This document shows, in pieces, positions 13,426 to 26,900 of a stretch of DNA of 64,000 nucleotides (positions within the stretch are counted from its first letter, which is position 1; the number at the start of each line of letters is the position of its first letter). The position numbers and the translations under genes are program-made. The notes under the pieces were generated by a model. That model saw only the letters and a list, made by a program, of their open reading frames with translations. It made no database searches and was not told where the DNA came from. The stretch covers positions 310,001 through 374,000 of the forward strand of contig PQWQ01000019.1 of NCBI GenBank assembly GCA_002943765.1, given 5' to 3'. This DNA comes from Psoroptes ovis. Its lineage: Eukaryota > Arthropoda > Arachnida > Sarcoptiformes > Psoroptidae.

Positions 13426-13902
13426 ATTATTAATTTAACCTCCATGTAAAGCTCATCATTCTTCATTTCTATTATTTATTATTTGCTCCTTGTTGTTTCA
13501 AATCAATTCAGTCTATTCAAATCAATAATTGTGTTTCGTTCATTGAATCAGTGTAATTATTTGATATGAATCAAGGTGAATATTGTATTTGACAATTTAA
13601 GCATTTTGATTTGAATTGGTCCGATTTTAATTTGGTTCGATTTTGATTTGATTTGATTTGGTTCAATTCAAAGAAATTAATTATTTTTTTAATTGAAAAT
13701 ATTTTTTGCCCGATCATAGAAAATTGTTCAAAGGTAAATGCTTCATTGATTAATTAAATTCAAATGATTACCTTTGAAAATCATTCAATTTCAGTCCCCA
13801 GGCTCTGCCCCTGGGTCCACATTTTTCTGCCTTCAGTCGGGCTTAGCGTTATTTGTATTATTTCCCAATGAGTTTTCCTTTAGAAATTATAGCCTCCAAT
13901 TA

Positions 13903-13983
13903 TTAGGTTGTCCGAAAAGTTTTTGCCGATTTTCTCATCATCATCTATGATATAATCGGCAAAAACTTTTCGGACAACCTAAT
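13903..13983 (+). mobile_element. Hairpin MITE, family H2
   Basis: TTAGGTTGTCCGAAAAG and CTTTTCGGACAACCTAATA. Centre CATCATCATCTATGATATAA is a variant of the usual H2 loop. Confidence 0.9.
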
Positions 13984-14200
13984 ATTTCCAAATGACCCCA
14001 TCGGTCTCTTTGCTTCGATGTCTGCCTGTTTGCACATCTGGCATCTTAATGTGCAATGCTCTGAGCGCCACGTGCCTAGCTTCTTAATAGTTTTTTGTGT
14101 TTTCCATGTCTTTTTTCGTTGCCCTGCACGGTCCCATCTGTGTGTATTTTGTATCGAAATATTAATGCCGAAAATGTATCGAAAAATGTGTGAAAATGTA

Positions 14201-14281
14201 TGCGAGTTGTCCCATAAGTTCTTGCCGATTTTCCAATGATTTTCTACGATATAACCGGCAAGAACTTATGGGACAACCAAA
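14201..14281 (+). mobile_element. Hairpin MITE, H1 ends on H2 core
   Basis: Arms CCCATAAGTTCTTGCCG and CGGCAAGAACTTATGGG enclose the H2 centre CCAATGATTTTCTACGATAT. The left tip is diverged (TGCGAGTTGTCCC). Confidence 0.82.
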
Positions 14282-14915
14282 TACATGGAAAATATTCTTT
14301 GGGAAATTCAATTTAATTCAATTCAATTGAATTTATCAAATGCTTTTCTTGCTTTTCTTTAATTTCATTATTTTCACCTGTGTTCTTTTTTTTTGGAATA
14401 TCTTCTGAGTGTTTATGTGTGAATATTCACCATATAATAATAACACGGAAATATTTGAGAATTGAAATTTCATTTTCTCCTTTGAAGGATTTAAGAATAT
14501 TCTTGAAAAAAAAGAGAGAATTCGATTGAATTTCGACATGAAAGCGATGAAATAAAGAAGAAAAATATTTCCGAAAATGTTTGATGAATTGAAAATATTA
14601 AGAAATATTAAGAAATTCAGTGAAATTCCTTGAAATCCCGTAAAATTTCTTGAAATTTATTGAAATTTTCTTAAAATTCTAAGAACATTCTTTGAAATTT
14701 GGAAAATTTTGAGGGGTTAAAATATTGCCGAAATTTCAATAATTCAATATTCTTATATCCAAATATGCTAATATTCTTTCTTTTACTTTCATTTTCTTAC
14801 GATTTCTCCTCCAACAAAGACAATTCTTGAAGAATTTTTAATTTTCTTAAAGAAATTTTTATTTGAAATTGAATTTTTTCTTAAGATTTTCGACATCAAA
14901 AATTGAAAAATAAAA

Positions 14916-17900
14916 ATGTTTCCATCAAACGATTTTCTATCATCAATCATACTATTTTCAACGATTGAATCAAATTTTCAATTTAATTATTATTATCATA
15001 ATTATCGTTGTAAATATCGGCTAATACATTATAATAATGGATGTCTGCTATCATTATATCATTCTTGTTATCATCAAATGTCATCATCATCCACCACCAC
15101 ATCATCATCTTCAGCATCTTCAGCATCTGAAACCTCATCATCATCATCATCATCATCATCTGCTGTCGAAGCATCAATGACAAAACAACTGAATAATCAA
15201 CAGGGTGATCATATCAATGGTGATCAGGTTACTACCACTAATAATGATTTGAATTTGATTCATTTCTTTAAGAAAATGTTCGGCAAAATCTTTGAAATCA
15301 TCTCTCAACCATCAACGATATTATTAGCCCTAATCATATTATCATATTGGCCAACATTTTTCAATGAATTTGTTTTCGATGATCGTCCAACAATTGTTGA
15401 TAATAAAGATGTAAACACCGATGAAACATCTTGGACTCAATTATGGTTTAATGATTATTGGGGTCATCCATTACATTCGGTATGTTTATAATTATCATTA
15501 TTTTTAATATTTTAATACTCCTAATACTCTATAATAATCATTTCAAAGAAGAAACAATAACCCTATCATTTACACCCTTTGAATTTATAATTCAAAATTG
15601 GCGAAATGCGTAACCTTTTGAAACCTTTTGAATTACTTTGAATTTGATTCGAATTTTTGATATCAAATCATGATTCCTACAGTCATAGATATTAATGAAT
15701 CGGCTGTAAATAATATGACTTAGTCAATTAGTCAATGACTGTGTGACAAACACTGACTTATAGCCTCAAATAATCACTGTGTAGAAACTTTGAAACTTTT
15801 TTTTTCGAAAATTATCCATTTCATTGTTTGTGTCTGCCTCCGACAGCCCCTTTATCCACCCCCGCACAACAAACACAAACAATATAGCTTAATGAATGAA
15901 TGAATTTTGAAAGTTTTGCCCAAAGTTTTGAATGACAAATTATCATCATTTATTTGTATTTTTCAAAGTTTTCTCGCCAGACACTGAGACCCAATTTTCC
16001 GCCCCCGATTGCTTCAATTCTGGATTCGTATGCCTTAATTAAATGATTGAAATTGAAACCCTGTTTGTTGTTTGTAATAGAATCAAGTCAACCTTAAAGA
16101 TTTGTTAATTCGTCATCTTTGGAATAAAATACCCTGAAATTGCTGATTTATCCCTATTAATTCAGTTCAGTCTTGGGTCTATTTGGTGGCAGCGAATTCA
16201 GTCCAGTTCCAATTCAATGTCTTCGAGGCCAATCAACTAATCATTCATTCACTTTCACTCACTCTCATTGACTCTTAATGAAAAGTTTCTCCTCATTTAC
16301 TTTGTTCGATCCAAAACTTTGAACGTGATAACCAAAGTTGATTATTGTTTGAAATTATTTGGTTAGTTTCTTTGGTCAATTTGGCTGTCCCATAAGTTCT
16401 GGCCGTTTTTCGAATGAAAAAAAAAAAATTTAAAAAACGGCAAGAACTTTTCGGACAGCCTAATTTTTATTGGAGTAAATGTTTCCATTTTTCCCAATAA
16501 GGAAAAATGGAATCATTAAGCAAACACACAGAGAGAATAAGCCCATTAAAATTTGGGGCAACCAAGAATTGATACTTTTTCAATGATCGTGGTCGATCAT
16601 TGATAATTCATTGGTCCATATATTAGGTTGTCCGAAAAGTTCTGGCCAATTTTCATGTGAGCAACTCTATCGGATTAAGCGGCAAGAACTTTTCGGACAA
16701 CCTAATATTTTTTTTTCATTATTAATTCCATATGATTCACATATGGTCATATTTTTTTGATTATTTCAGCAAACATATGATCATTTTTCGATAATTTCTT
16801 CTGTGATAATATGAGACTAAAGTTATTTTCATTTTGGGCCCAAATTAATCCAAATTTCCAAATATTTGTTCCTTATTGAAATCAAGTAAACCAAGTGTAT
16901 GAACCCATAGATGGTCTCAATTGAATCAAATCGATTTAATCAAGGGTTATCTCGGGGAATTTTTACTCTTCCCTGTCCATTATCATTGATTAATTGATTT
17001 AATTAATTAATCAACAATTGAACCCGATGGATTATCCAGATTAGATTGAAAATTCTTGAACAGAATCGAACGCTGATCGATTCTGGGCCTTTTTCTGGGG
17101 CATAAATGGCCAGAATCCCTGAAGGCTGAGTTTCTTCGGTTGTACATTGATCAAATATTTACTTTAAAGAAATCAATTTGATTGAAAATGATTGAAATTT
17201 ATCATTTCCAGCCATTATTATTATCATTGATTATTGATCAAAATTATTATTATTAGGTTGTCCCATAAGTTCTTGCCGTTTTTCAAATGAAAATGATTTA
17301 AACAACGGCAAGAACTTATGGGACAACCTTATATATTCGTATATCTGCTGTAACTTTGTATATTTTTAGATTTATATTTTGATTCTTAAAAATAAGAATC
17401 CTTATTTATTTCTTATTTATATTTCTTTGTAACTTTCTTCCTATGTTTGTTTTATGGTCAAACAATCATAGGAAACATTGATCCTTCAAGACCGAGTCAT
17501 TCATCCATTCATTTCATTCATCTCACAATCAACCATAATGGTAATGACCGGTTACATAATGATATTGTTATCATCACTAACATTTATACATGATTCTTGT
17601 ATTCATTCAATGTTTGAATGAATCATATTCAATTCTTTGTATTTTGTTCTATTTATATCTATTAGATTGTCCGAAAAGTTCTTGCCGTTTTTTCCAATTA
17701 TTTTCTACGAAATAATCGGCAAAAACTTTCCGGACAACCCAATAGTTCTATTCAGTTAATACATGTATTTCTGTTGTTGTTGAAACAAAGAATCAAAACT
17801 ACAAAGAATCAAGAAAAACAAACAAAAATCTAAAAACACCAAAAATCACAGAATCATTGAATCAATTCGAATCAATTCAATTCAATGTCTACAAAGACCA

Positions 17901-20900
17901 TCACCCAGAGTTACACTGAGAGAATATTAATCTAAATATTCGAATCACAGAATCCAATCCCAGAATATTCCTTCGGATCACAAATGAAATCCCTGAGAGT
18001 TTGCAGAATTTCGAAATTCTGAAACTGAACTCATCAGACTCTTACAATGCGGGATCATTGAAGATGATTCGGAATGAAATTCTAAAAATATCCAAACACA
18101 GAATCCTACCAATCAAAGTGATGTAAGTTTTATGTGCCGAATGAACAAGGAACAATGAAGAATATGGAATCTTACATCAATTGAAATTCGATATACAACA
18201 GCAATACAATGACAAAATCAAAAATTCTCTTCGTTGTTCTGGAAGAAATTCTGGACAACACACACAGACCAAATATTAGGTTGTCCGCAAAGTTTTTGCC
18301 GATTTACTAATTGAAAAACGTTGGAAAATCGGCAAAAACTTTTCGGACAACCTAATATTACATTGAATTCAATATGAAAATCAAAGAATTCTGTTTTCGA
18401 TTGTTTTTCGTTGTTTGGGCGCTCGAAATAGCTCAAATAACCCACATAAACACATCCACAATGAAACAAATAACTAAATAACCAAAAACAAATGGCCAAA
18501 TAAACAAATATATCACCCAAAAACACACATACATCATTCATCATATAGTATTTATTTGTTTGTTTATTATTTTTCTGAATAAAACAAATAAACAAACAAG
18601 CAAATAGTAAATAAACACAAATACACAAAATATAAAAATTTCAAAACTTTTAAATGAATGAATGAATACAAACACAAAACAATTGAATTTTTCAATGAAG
18701 AATTCCAAGTCAAATTTTAAACATAACTAATGCTCAATGATGCTTTGAAACATGTATTTCATTGTGTTTATGGGGGTAAATTCTGCTCATCTCTGTTTGT
18801 TTGTTTGTTCTATTTGTTTTGTGGTACTTGTAATTTCAGTTGGTGTTTATTTATTTGTTTGTTGGTTCATTATTACATTATTCGAGCTTTTAGCTCGATT
18901 CCATTGTTTCGAACGCAGAATTTTCAGTTTTTCAGAATTTTGCTTTTTTCGAAACGATTCCCTTCAGAATTTCATTTGCACTCAATTTAGGGTTTTGTAC
19001 GCGAGAGCATTAACCCTTAAAACTCGAGCGGTTAGCATCACTCACCATAAAATGTAATGCAGTGACTCGATAGGCGCTCTTCAGTCACCATTTTACATCA
19101 GTGTGAAAAATCGTCGAGTTGCTGGCTCGCTTGCGCTGTAAATGCCTCGAGTGCTAAGGGTTAAATGACTGTGTTTAAATGATTCTATTTTCCTCTCGAA
19201 TTTCTTCAAATTTCATTGAATGAACAGAGAAACAAAATGAAAAAGGAAAAATCATTTTTCAAATTAAGAAAATAATAAATTTTTAGGCTCATATAAAAAG
19301 CAAAACAAATGACAAGCGAACCAAACATATAGATAGAACGATGAAGAAAGCCCAGTTTTCAAAAAAGAATTCAATGATGTTTTCAAAATGTGAATTATTA
19401 GATTGTCCGTAAAGTTTTTGCCCGTTATATCGTAGAAAATAATGAGAAAAATCGGCAAAAACTTTTCGGACAAACTAATAGATAGTCGAATGAAAATTGT
19501 AGAACAAAATGAAATAATGAAAAATTATTTTGTAATTCTTTTCTATGTAATTTTTTTCTAAGAAAATTTTCTTGAAATTTTAAGAAATTTTTCTAATTTT
19601 TTTTCCTTCAATTTTATTTCCCTCCATAACCATTATCACTGTGAACACATCCAATCTAATCATTGTTTAACAACAACATTGGACAAAACATGATCATGTC
19701 GATTATCGGTCGTTTGGAACCGTTGAAATCGTTGATTCACTGGAACCATTGGAATCATTGGATACATTGGTGGTCATTGAACATGGTCGTTCACCGAATA
19801 TTCAACTCTCTCTACGAACAAACACTGAACCAAAAATCGTTGAATCTTTTTGATTTTCCTTGCTGTATTTGAAAAAATAAAAAGCCATTAAGCCATAAAA
19901 GTTATCGTCCATTAACAATAATAACATTTCGTTTCAATTATTTTATTCATCAATTATTACCATTCGGTTATCATTTGTTAAATATTTTATTACATTTTAT
20001 TGTTACATTATTATTTTATCGGTAAGTAGTATTTTTTTATTTCCATAGAACATATCAGGTTGTCCCATAAGTTTTTGCCGTTTTTCGAATGGAAATGAAT
20101 CTAATGGAAATGAATCTAAAAAAACGGCAAGAACTTATGGGACAACCTAATATTTATGGCACGTAATTTATGAATTTTTTTTCCATTGATTAATAATTCA
20201 ATGATTAATAATTTTTCATTCATTTTTATTTCTTCCGATCATCTTCCGATGGCATGACATACATGGTACATGGTATGGACCTTATACCGACCATTGAAAT
20301 TCCATAATCAATCGTTTATTCAATAATTCACCAATGACACCATGAATTATCATCGTTTTTTTCAAATTGAATCAAATATCGATGATCGAATAACCATCAA
20401 TCATCACACCCTATAAAACGCATAGGTTATGTCAACATTTTTATCGACCATTGCATTACGCCCGGTCATTGATACCGGCCGTATCAGCATCTTCATCGTC
20501 AACGGTGTTATCAGGCCCAAAATTATCATCAACACCATTCATAATGACAGCATTGTTTGCCGTACATCCAATACATACTGATTGTGTAAGTCTAAAACAT
20601 TGATTTTGATTAATTTCATTATTAATTTCATTCGAATGATACGAGATAAAATGGAGTTTTCCACGGAATTTTCCTCGAAATTCGGCTGAAAACTTTCCAG
20701 GAATTTCCTTTGAAATTTTCCCGTGTAGGAATTTGCATGGAATTCAATGCAAATTCTATGCAAATTCCTCGCCCCTTTTAACCCTTTGAATACCACCACG
20801 AAACAAAAAAAATCGATTAATCAATCAATAATTAATGATTAATTAATTAATTAATTATTCATGTGTGAATTCACTTGTTTTCGTTGTCGTTGCATCAATA

Positions 20901-23900
20901 ATTAATGTTTTTGGAAAATTAATTAAATCACTTTGGAGTTTTAACTATTAGGTTGTCCCATAAGTTCTTGCCGTTTTTCGAATGAAAAAAAATTTAAAAT
21001 ACGGCAAGAACTTATAGGACAACCCAATACTATATACCAGCAGTGATATGTGTGTGGTATGTGTGATCAAACATTAGTGTGTGTGGTGTTGGAGTATGAA
21101 AATTCCTCGAATGCCAAAGATCGAATTATGAAAAATTCCGGTGAAAACTTTCACTCGCGTGTAAACCCTTTCACCGTATGTATTTATGACCTCTGAAAAT
21201 TTTTTGAAGCACCTTAGAACTATAGTCTTCTGCTTGAACGGTGCTTGAATGATTCACAGTCAGCATTTTCAGATCAACAGCCACTCTGCTGTTGCTGTTT
21301 CTTGTTGGCTTGTCGTCTCTCAAATTCACCTCAGTGGCTTCAAACTTTGAAAACTTTGAATTATTTCAAATCAAATAAATCTAAATTATCATTGAATATA
21401 TGTGTGAATTTGTGCTCATACACATTGATTAATACACATTGATTAATTCTCATTGATTAATAATGGAAAATTATTAGTTTTCCATTTCCCATTTTGCTAT
21501 TTGAAAATCTGCATTATTCACTTCTCATTTCTACCACTGGTGTTCCACACACACACACACAAACACACATATTTCCACAGATATTTCATATATTCCATGA
21601 ATGAATATGAATGTGGGACCATTGGAAGGCATAAATTGACGAAAATGGGTGAAATCGAAGAAAATTATTAAATGAAATGATGAATTAATAAATTAATAAA
21701 ATGAAATAAATATATTATTATTACAAATTATCGTTATCAATATTATTATTTGAATTATTACAAATTATATATGATTATTATCACATGGTGTTGAATTATT
21801 ATTATTATTATTATTATTTAGAATTCTGATTATTTATGATATGATTCGTTCAACAATACATATCTATTTCAATTTATTTAATACTCTCCAAAACCCCCAA
21901 AATTTCCTCTGAAAAATTCTATTTCGCAATCATTATTATCATTAATCATGACGCATTTTTGTTCATACTAGTTCAATTCCTAGTCTTCCTAGTTCTTTTT
22001 TTCGATAAAATGTATGGGGTATGTAGGGTAGAGTATTTGTATAATTGGCCTGGAATAACTCTTTGTATATTGTTCTGAATATTCTCTCTTATTTCTCCAT
22101 GTATTAGGCTGTCCGCAAAGTTCTTGCCGATTTTTCAATGATTTTCTACGATATAACCGGCAAAAACTTTGCGGACAACCCAATATTTTTCTCGGTTCCA
22201 TATTTTCTGGGTTTTCAAATCTAGGTTTCTGCCTTTAAGGAACATTGATTCTTTTGAAAATTAATTTCTTTGGCGAATGCAAATATGAAAATTCTTGGTT
22301 TGTCTTCATGTTCAATGAATGAAGAATTTCTTTCTTCGAACCTTTGAAAAATTATTCTTTGATCGTAATTAATTATTTTTCAATTGAAATTTTTGATTTT
22401 GAAAATAATGATCAAACACCGTATTCGAGCGTATTCTTCTTTTATGATTCAAATACAAAATTCAATAATTTCAATGAATTCAATGAATTTCAAAGTTTTT
22501 TTTTCAGGTCCAAACCCTAAAAGAAATTCATTGATTTCATTGTTTAATTGAAATTCTGGTGCAATTATTATTATTGTGTCGAGACATATTTTTCAATACA
22601 TGATTGATATTATTTTGGGTGAAATTTTGTGCGAAATTATTCTTGGAAAATGTTCCATGCAAATGTTTTGTTTTGAATTCTTTTGACTTGTTTTGTTTTG
22701 AATTGAATTGATTTGAATTTCAATTTGAATTCCAATTTGAATTTCAATTAGATCTTGATTGAATCCAGTTTGATCAAAATCTGATTTTGATCAATTCAAT
22801 CGATTCAAATCGAAATCACAATTTTTCAATTCAAAAGTTTTTAATTAAAATCCGAAATTCTTTTGTTCTTTTCTGTTGTTTTGTTTTCTTCATATCTGAA
22901 TATACACAACATTTGTTGTATTGTTTTGTTCAATCATTTTGCCATTGTATTTGCCATGATTATATTTGCCATTATTTCTCTCAGATTTCACTGTGATTAT
23001 ATGCAAATCGATTCAAAGCGATCACAATCACTGTGAATATATTAACAATAGCGAGATGAAGCGAGAGAAACTGGAAGAAAATATTGCAAATATCACTGAT
23101 ATTTATTAATAATAATCATAATCATTGATACAAAATGTTACCAATCAATTCTCCCAAAGAATTACATTGAAGAATGTCATATACAATTTTGGAAAATTTT
23201 TTCCATTTTTTTCAAACTTATTAGTCTGGTTAATTCTTGTTCGGAATATTCTGAATTGTCCAATAAGCACGGTTATTGAATAATCAATGGCAAATTTTCG
23301 ATTGAAACTCACCCTTAAAACTTATTAAACAACCCTATATTTTCAATTTCATATTTTTCAATCTTCATAAGTTTGTATTGTTTTGATTTCTTCCTTCAAA
23401 ATTTTATGAAAGTCATCCATATATTCATTTGTTCATTGAAATATTCAATACTTTGAATCACATTTGTTCAATTATCATATTCATTTCAATTATTCACCAT
23501 TATTCTGATGATCAAACAATAGTCTTTTGCCGTCTAATTTTTTTGGTCGCTTCAAGCACACACCACAAGCCATCGGACCACGCCACAAAGAATTTATTCA
23601 ATTATTCTTTGTCTTGGTACTCTTTTGGTTTCGGTGATTTCCCGCTCATCCATTTAACGTCATTTACGGTTTCCTATTATCATTGAATTGAATGAATTAA
23701 TGAATGAATGAAGTCTAATATTCAAAATACGTGTATTATTGTCTTGAACAAAGAATAGTTTTGCCTTTTTGAAAAGTGAAGTATTGGGTTGTCCCATAAG
23801 TTTTTGCCGTTTTTTAAATTATTTTTCCATTCGAAAAATGGCAAGAACTTATGGGACAACCTTATAGAAGACTGAAAACAAATTTTGAACAATGAACAAT

Positions 23901-26900
23901 GAATTTCATTTAACCATAATCATCGATGATGATGGTTAGACGATAATGATGATAATGATAATGATAATGATGGTGATAATAGAGACTATAGAATATAATG
24001 ATGATAATATTATCATTATTATTATTATCATCTTTGGTAAATTGAATAATGAATGTGCATTGAATGTATCAATTGAATACCAAATATTAGATTGTCCGAT
24101 AAGTTCTTGCCGATTTTCTCATAATTTCCTACGATATAATCGGCAGAAACTTTCCGGACAACCTAATACAATGCTATGAGAACACAGCTATTCAGTGAAT
24201 GAGATGAATGAATTTGTTTTGAATTTTTTCATATATGAAATATTTCAAGTTTTTCGCACCACTTTTCCAGTGAATATTGGTCTGAATTTCGATTTTCTTC
24301 TAATTGTCTTCGAATATTTTAATCATAATGAATGAAAGTATAAAAGTCTATGAATGAATGAATGAATGAATAACTGAATGAATGAAAGTCTATGAATGAT
24401 TCAATGAATGAATGAAGATTCTTATACCCATTCTTATACTGATTCTTCAATTCCGTTTATTCATGAATGAATTTAAGAAATTGAATAACTGATTGGATGA
24501 ATGAACGAATGAATTTTTTCAAAATTAAAAATTTTCAATTAAAAGTTTATTGAATTAATACACTTTCAAGAATTCTTAATTTGAAAATTTTTGATCAAAT
24601 TTTTAATTTTAAAAATTTCTTAATTAAAAAATTTTGGATTGAAAAATTCTTCCATAAAAAAAGTGTAAAAATTTAATTTCAATCAATTTCAAATGGTAAA
24701 TTCTATTGAAAAATCTCATTTCAAAAATTCTAAAACGAATGATCAATAAGATATTCATGCAGAACCAAGATTTATCAAGAATTTTGAATTCAATTCTTAT
24801 TTTTTCCATAAAGAAATTTCCAATTTCAGTCAGATTCTTTGCCTATGAAATTCTTTAAACAATTTTTTCTTTCTCGCACAGAGAATAATATTAGGCTGTC
24901 CGAAAAGTTGTTGCCGATTTTCTAATGATTTTCTTCGAAATAACCGGCAAAAACTTTGCGGACAATCTAAATACATTTATGCAGAGAGCCAAGAATATTT
25001 TAGTTTCAATATTTATTCAAAGAATTTCAATTCGTTTCGTAGGAGAATATTCAATTGAAATAAACGAAATTCGTGCTTATTCAAACAGAATTTTCATTTT
25101 ATTATATTTGCATTTACCCATCATCATCATCATCAGCAGCAGCAGCAATAAATGAAAAACTTTGTTGAATCAAAATCGAATTGAATCGGGTCGAATTTTT
25201 GATGATGATTCAAATCATAGTTCAATGATTGTATTAGATTGTCCGATAAGTTTTTGCCGATTTTCTCATGATTTTTCCTACGATATAACTGGCAAAAACT
25301 TTTCGGACAATCTAATATTAGTTCAATGATTGTAATAATAATAATAATAATACATACATGCATAATATTGAGAGATTATATGAATCAGCATTTGGGGCCA
25401 AATTCTAGCCCAACAATCATTGCATGCCTCGTTTAGCGCTGATTTTTTCCATTGTTCACATTGGTATTTCCAAGCGCTGAGTGAGGCATTGTAATGCATG
25501 GTATGCTTGTAATCGTGTCTTGTGATCGATGAATGTTGGATGATGATGAACAAACATATTTTTCAAAAATTTCAAATTTTTCCATGAAATTTTGGTACCG
25601 AATCATCAAATTATTTGTTCATGGTGTAATACATAATCATTGGTTGTGTAACACACAACACACAACATAAAATATGTATCAAATGTCACGTTTCAAATTT
25701 CAGAATTGAAAAATTCAAATGTATTAGGTTGTCCTATAAGTTCTTGCCGTTTTTTAAATTTTTTTTTCATTCGAAAAACAGCAAGAACTTATGGGACAAC
25801 CTAATATTTCAATGAATCGAAAACATATTTAAAAAATTCAAAAAAATTTGTCACATTTTTCGCCCTCTAATAGCCATTAGTTCTTTGAAGGCTATTAATC
25901 GTTTGATTTTGATTGAAATCTTTTCGGAATTTCGCTTGGAATTTTGCTTGGATTTTGCTTAGATTTAGTGGATTCCATTGACTCTTTGGGTTCCTTGAGT
26001 CTTTCGAAGGAATCCGAAGGATTCCTTTAAGGATTCTGGTGATTTTCGAAGGAATTCCTCCGGAATTCTGAAGAAATTCTGGTAAATTTTCTGGATTCAT
26101 TCACCACGAAATTCCAACGAACCCTATTCGGTATTTCGGTCGGTAAATTTCATTTTTTTTCCGCCTGGAATTTAGGGTCTAAAATCTGCGGTCATATTAT
26201 CCACACTGGTTACTGGTGTTCTGGTGGTGTTTAATGAGGTTGAATTATTTTTGATTATTTGATTTGATTAATTTTTTTGGATTCGGTGGAATTTAATCTG
26301 GTGAAAATTCATTTATTTTCACTTTTGTACACCAGAATTTTTAAGGGTGAAAAATTCCTCTTCGTTGTTTTAATTTCAATTTCACTGATTAAAATTAATT
26401 TCATTTAATTTCATTCCATTTCTCTCATTTCAAAGATTATTAAATCCATTTTGATTAGTAGCATTTGTAATTTTGTAATATTTAGGTTGTCCGAAAAGTT
26501 TTGCCAGGGTTATATTATAGTAAATCATTCGGAAAATCGGCAAGAACTTTTCGGGCAACCTAATAATTACGGACGACGGTTGAAAACCAGAGATATTTGT
26601 AATGAAATAAAACAAATATTTTATCATATTCGTTTCGCTTGGTTACATTTTTCTCTGGAAATATTTTTCCATTTCTACCTTTGGTACTTTCGATGGTTGT
26701 TGGGGCCTTCAGTTCCATGGAAAATATTCCAAAAGATAAATGATTCAAGAATATTTTTCTGACATTTGGCAGCGGTTTCCTGTCATTTGTTTTTTTGTTT
26801 CATTCGAAACCATAAATGGCTTATATGGCCATAGCCTCATTACTTTGATAACCATTAGATTATCTCTGTTGGTGTCTTTAGCTTTGAATAATGCACCATA

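Larger units (their letters stand above)
1..14915. other. Gene-poor AT-rich region with many short transposons
   Basis: No coding exon could be supported on either strand. Open frames are short, AT-driven and lack recognisable motifs. The stretch contains thirteen mariner-like hairpin MITEs, one piggyBac-like MITE, a 40-bp perfect palindrome, a 3 x 21-bp tandem repeat, microsatellites such as (AAT)n near 4980-5004 and (CA)n near 10589, and a tRNA-like B-box segment near 6025. Each is listed separately where it can be delimited. It could be intergenic DNA or an intron of a gene beginning left of the window. Confidence 0.6.
15480..19884 (+). other. TMTC intron 1 (4.4 kb)
   Basis: Donor GTATGT at 15480, acceptor AG at 19883-19884. 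Contains six mariner-like hairpin MITEs and one piggyBac-like MITE. No other gene seen. Confidence 0.8.

Noticed and set aside
18218..18628. 136-aa minus-strand open frame
   Set aside because: It reads straight through a hairpin MITE (18276-18356) inside a TMTC intron; the rest is low complexity.
26451..26762. 103-aa plus-strand open frame
   Set aside because: Crosses a hairpin MITE and has no recognisable domain. Similar peptides (RLSEKF, GQPN) recur wherever MITE arms are translated.
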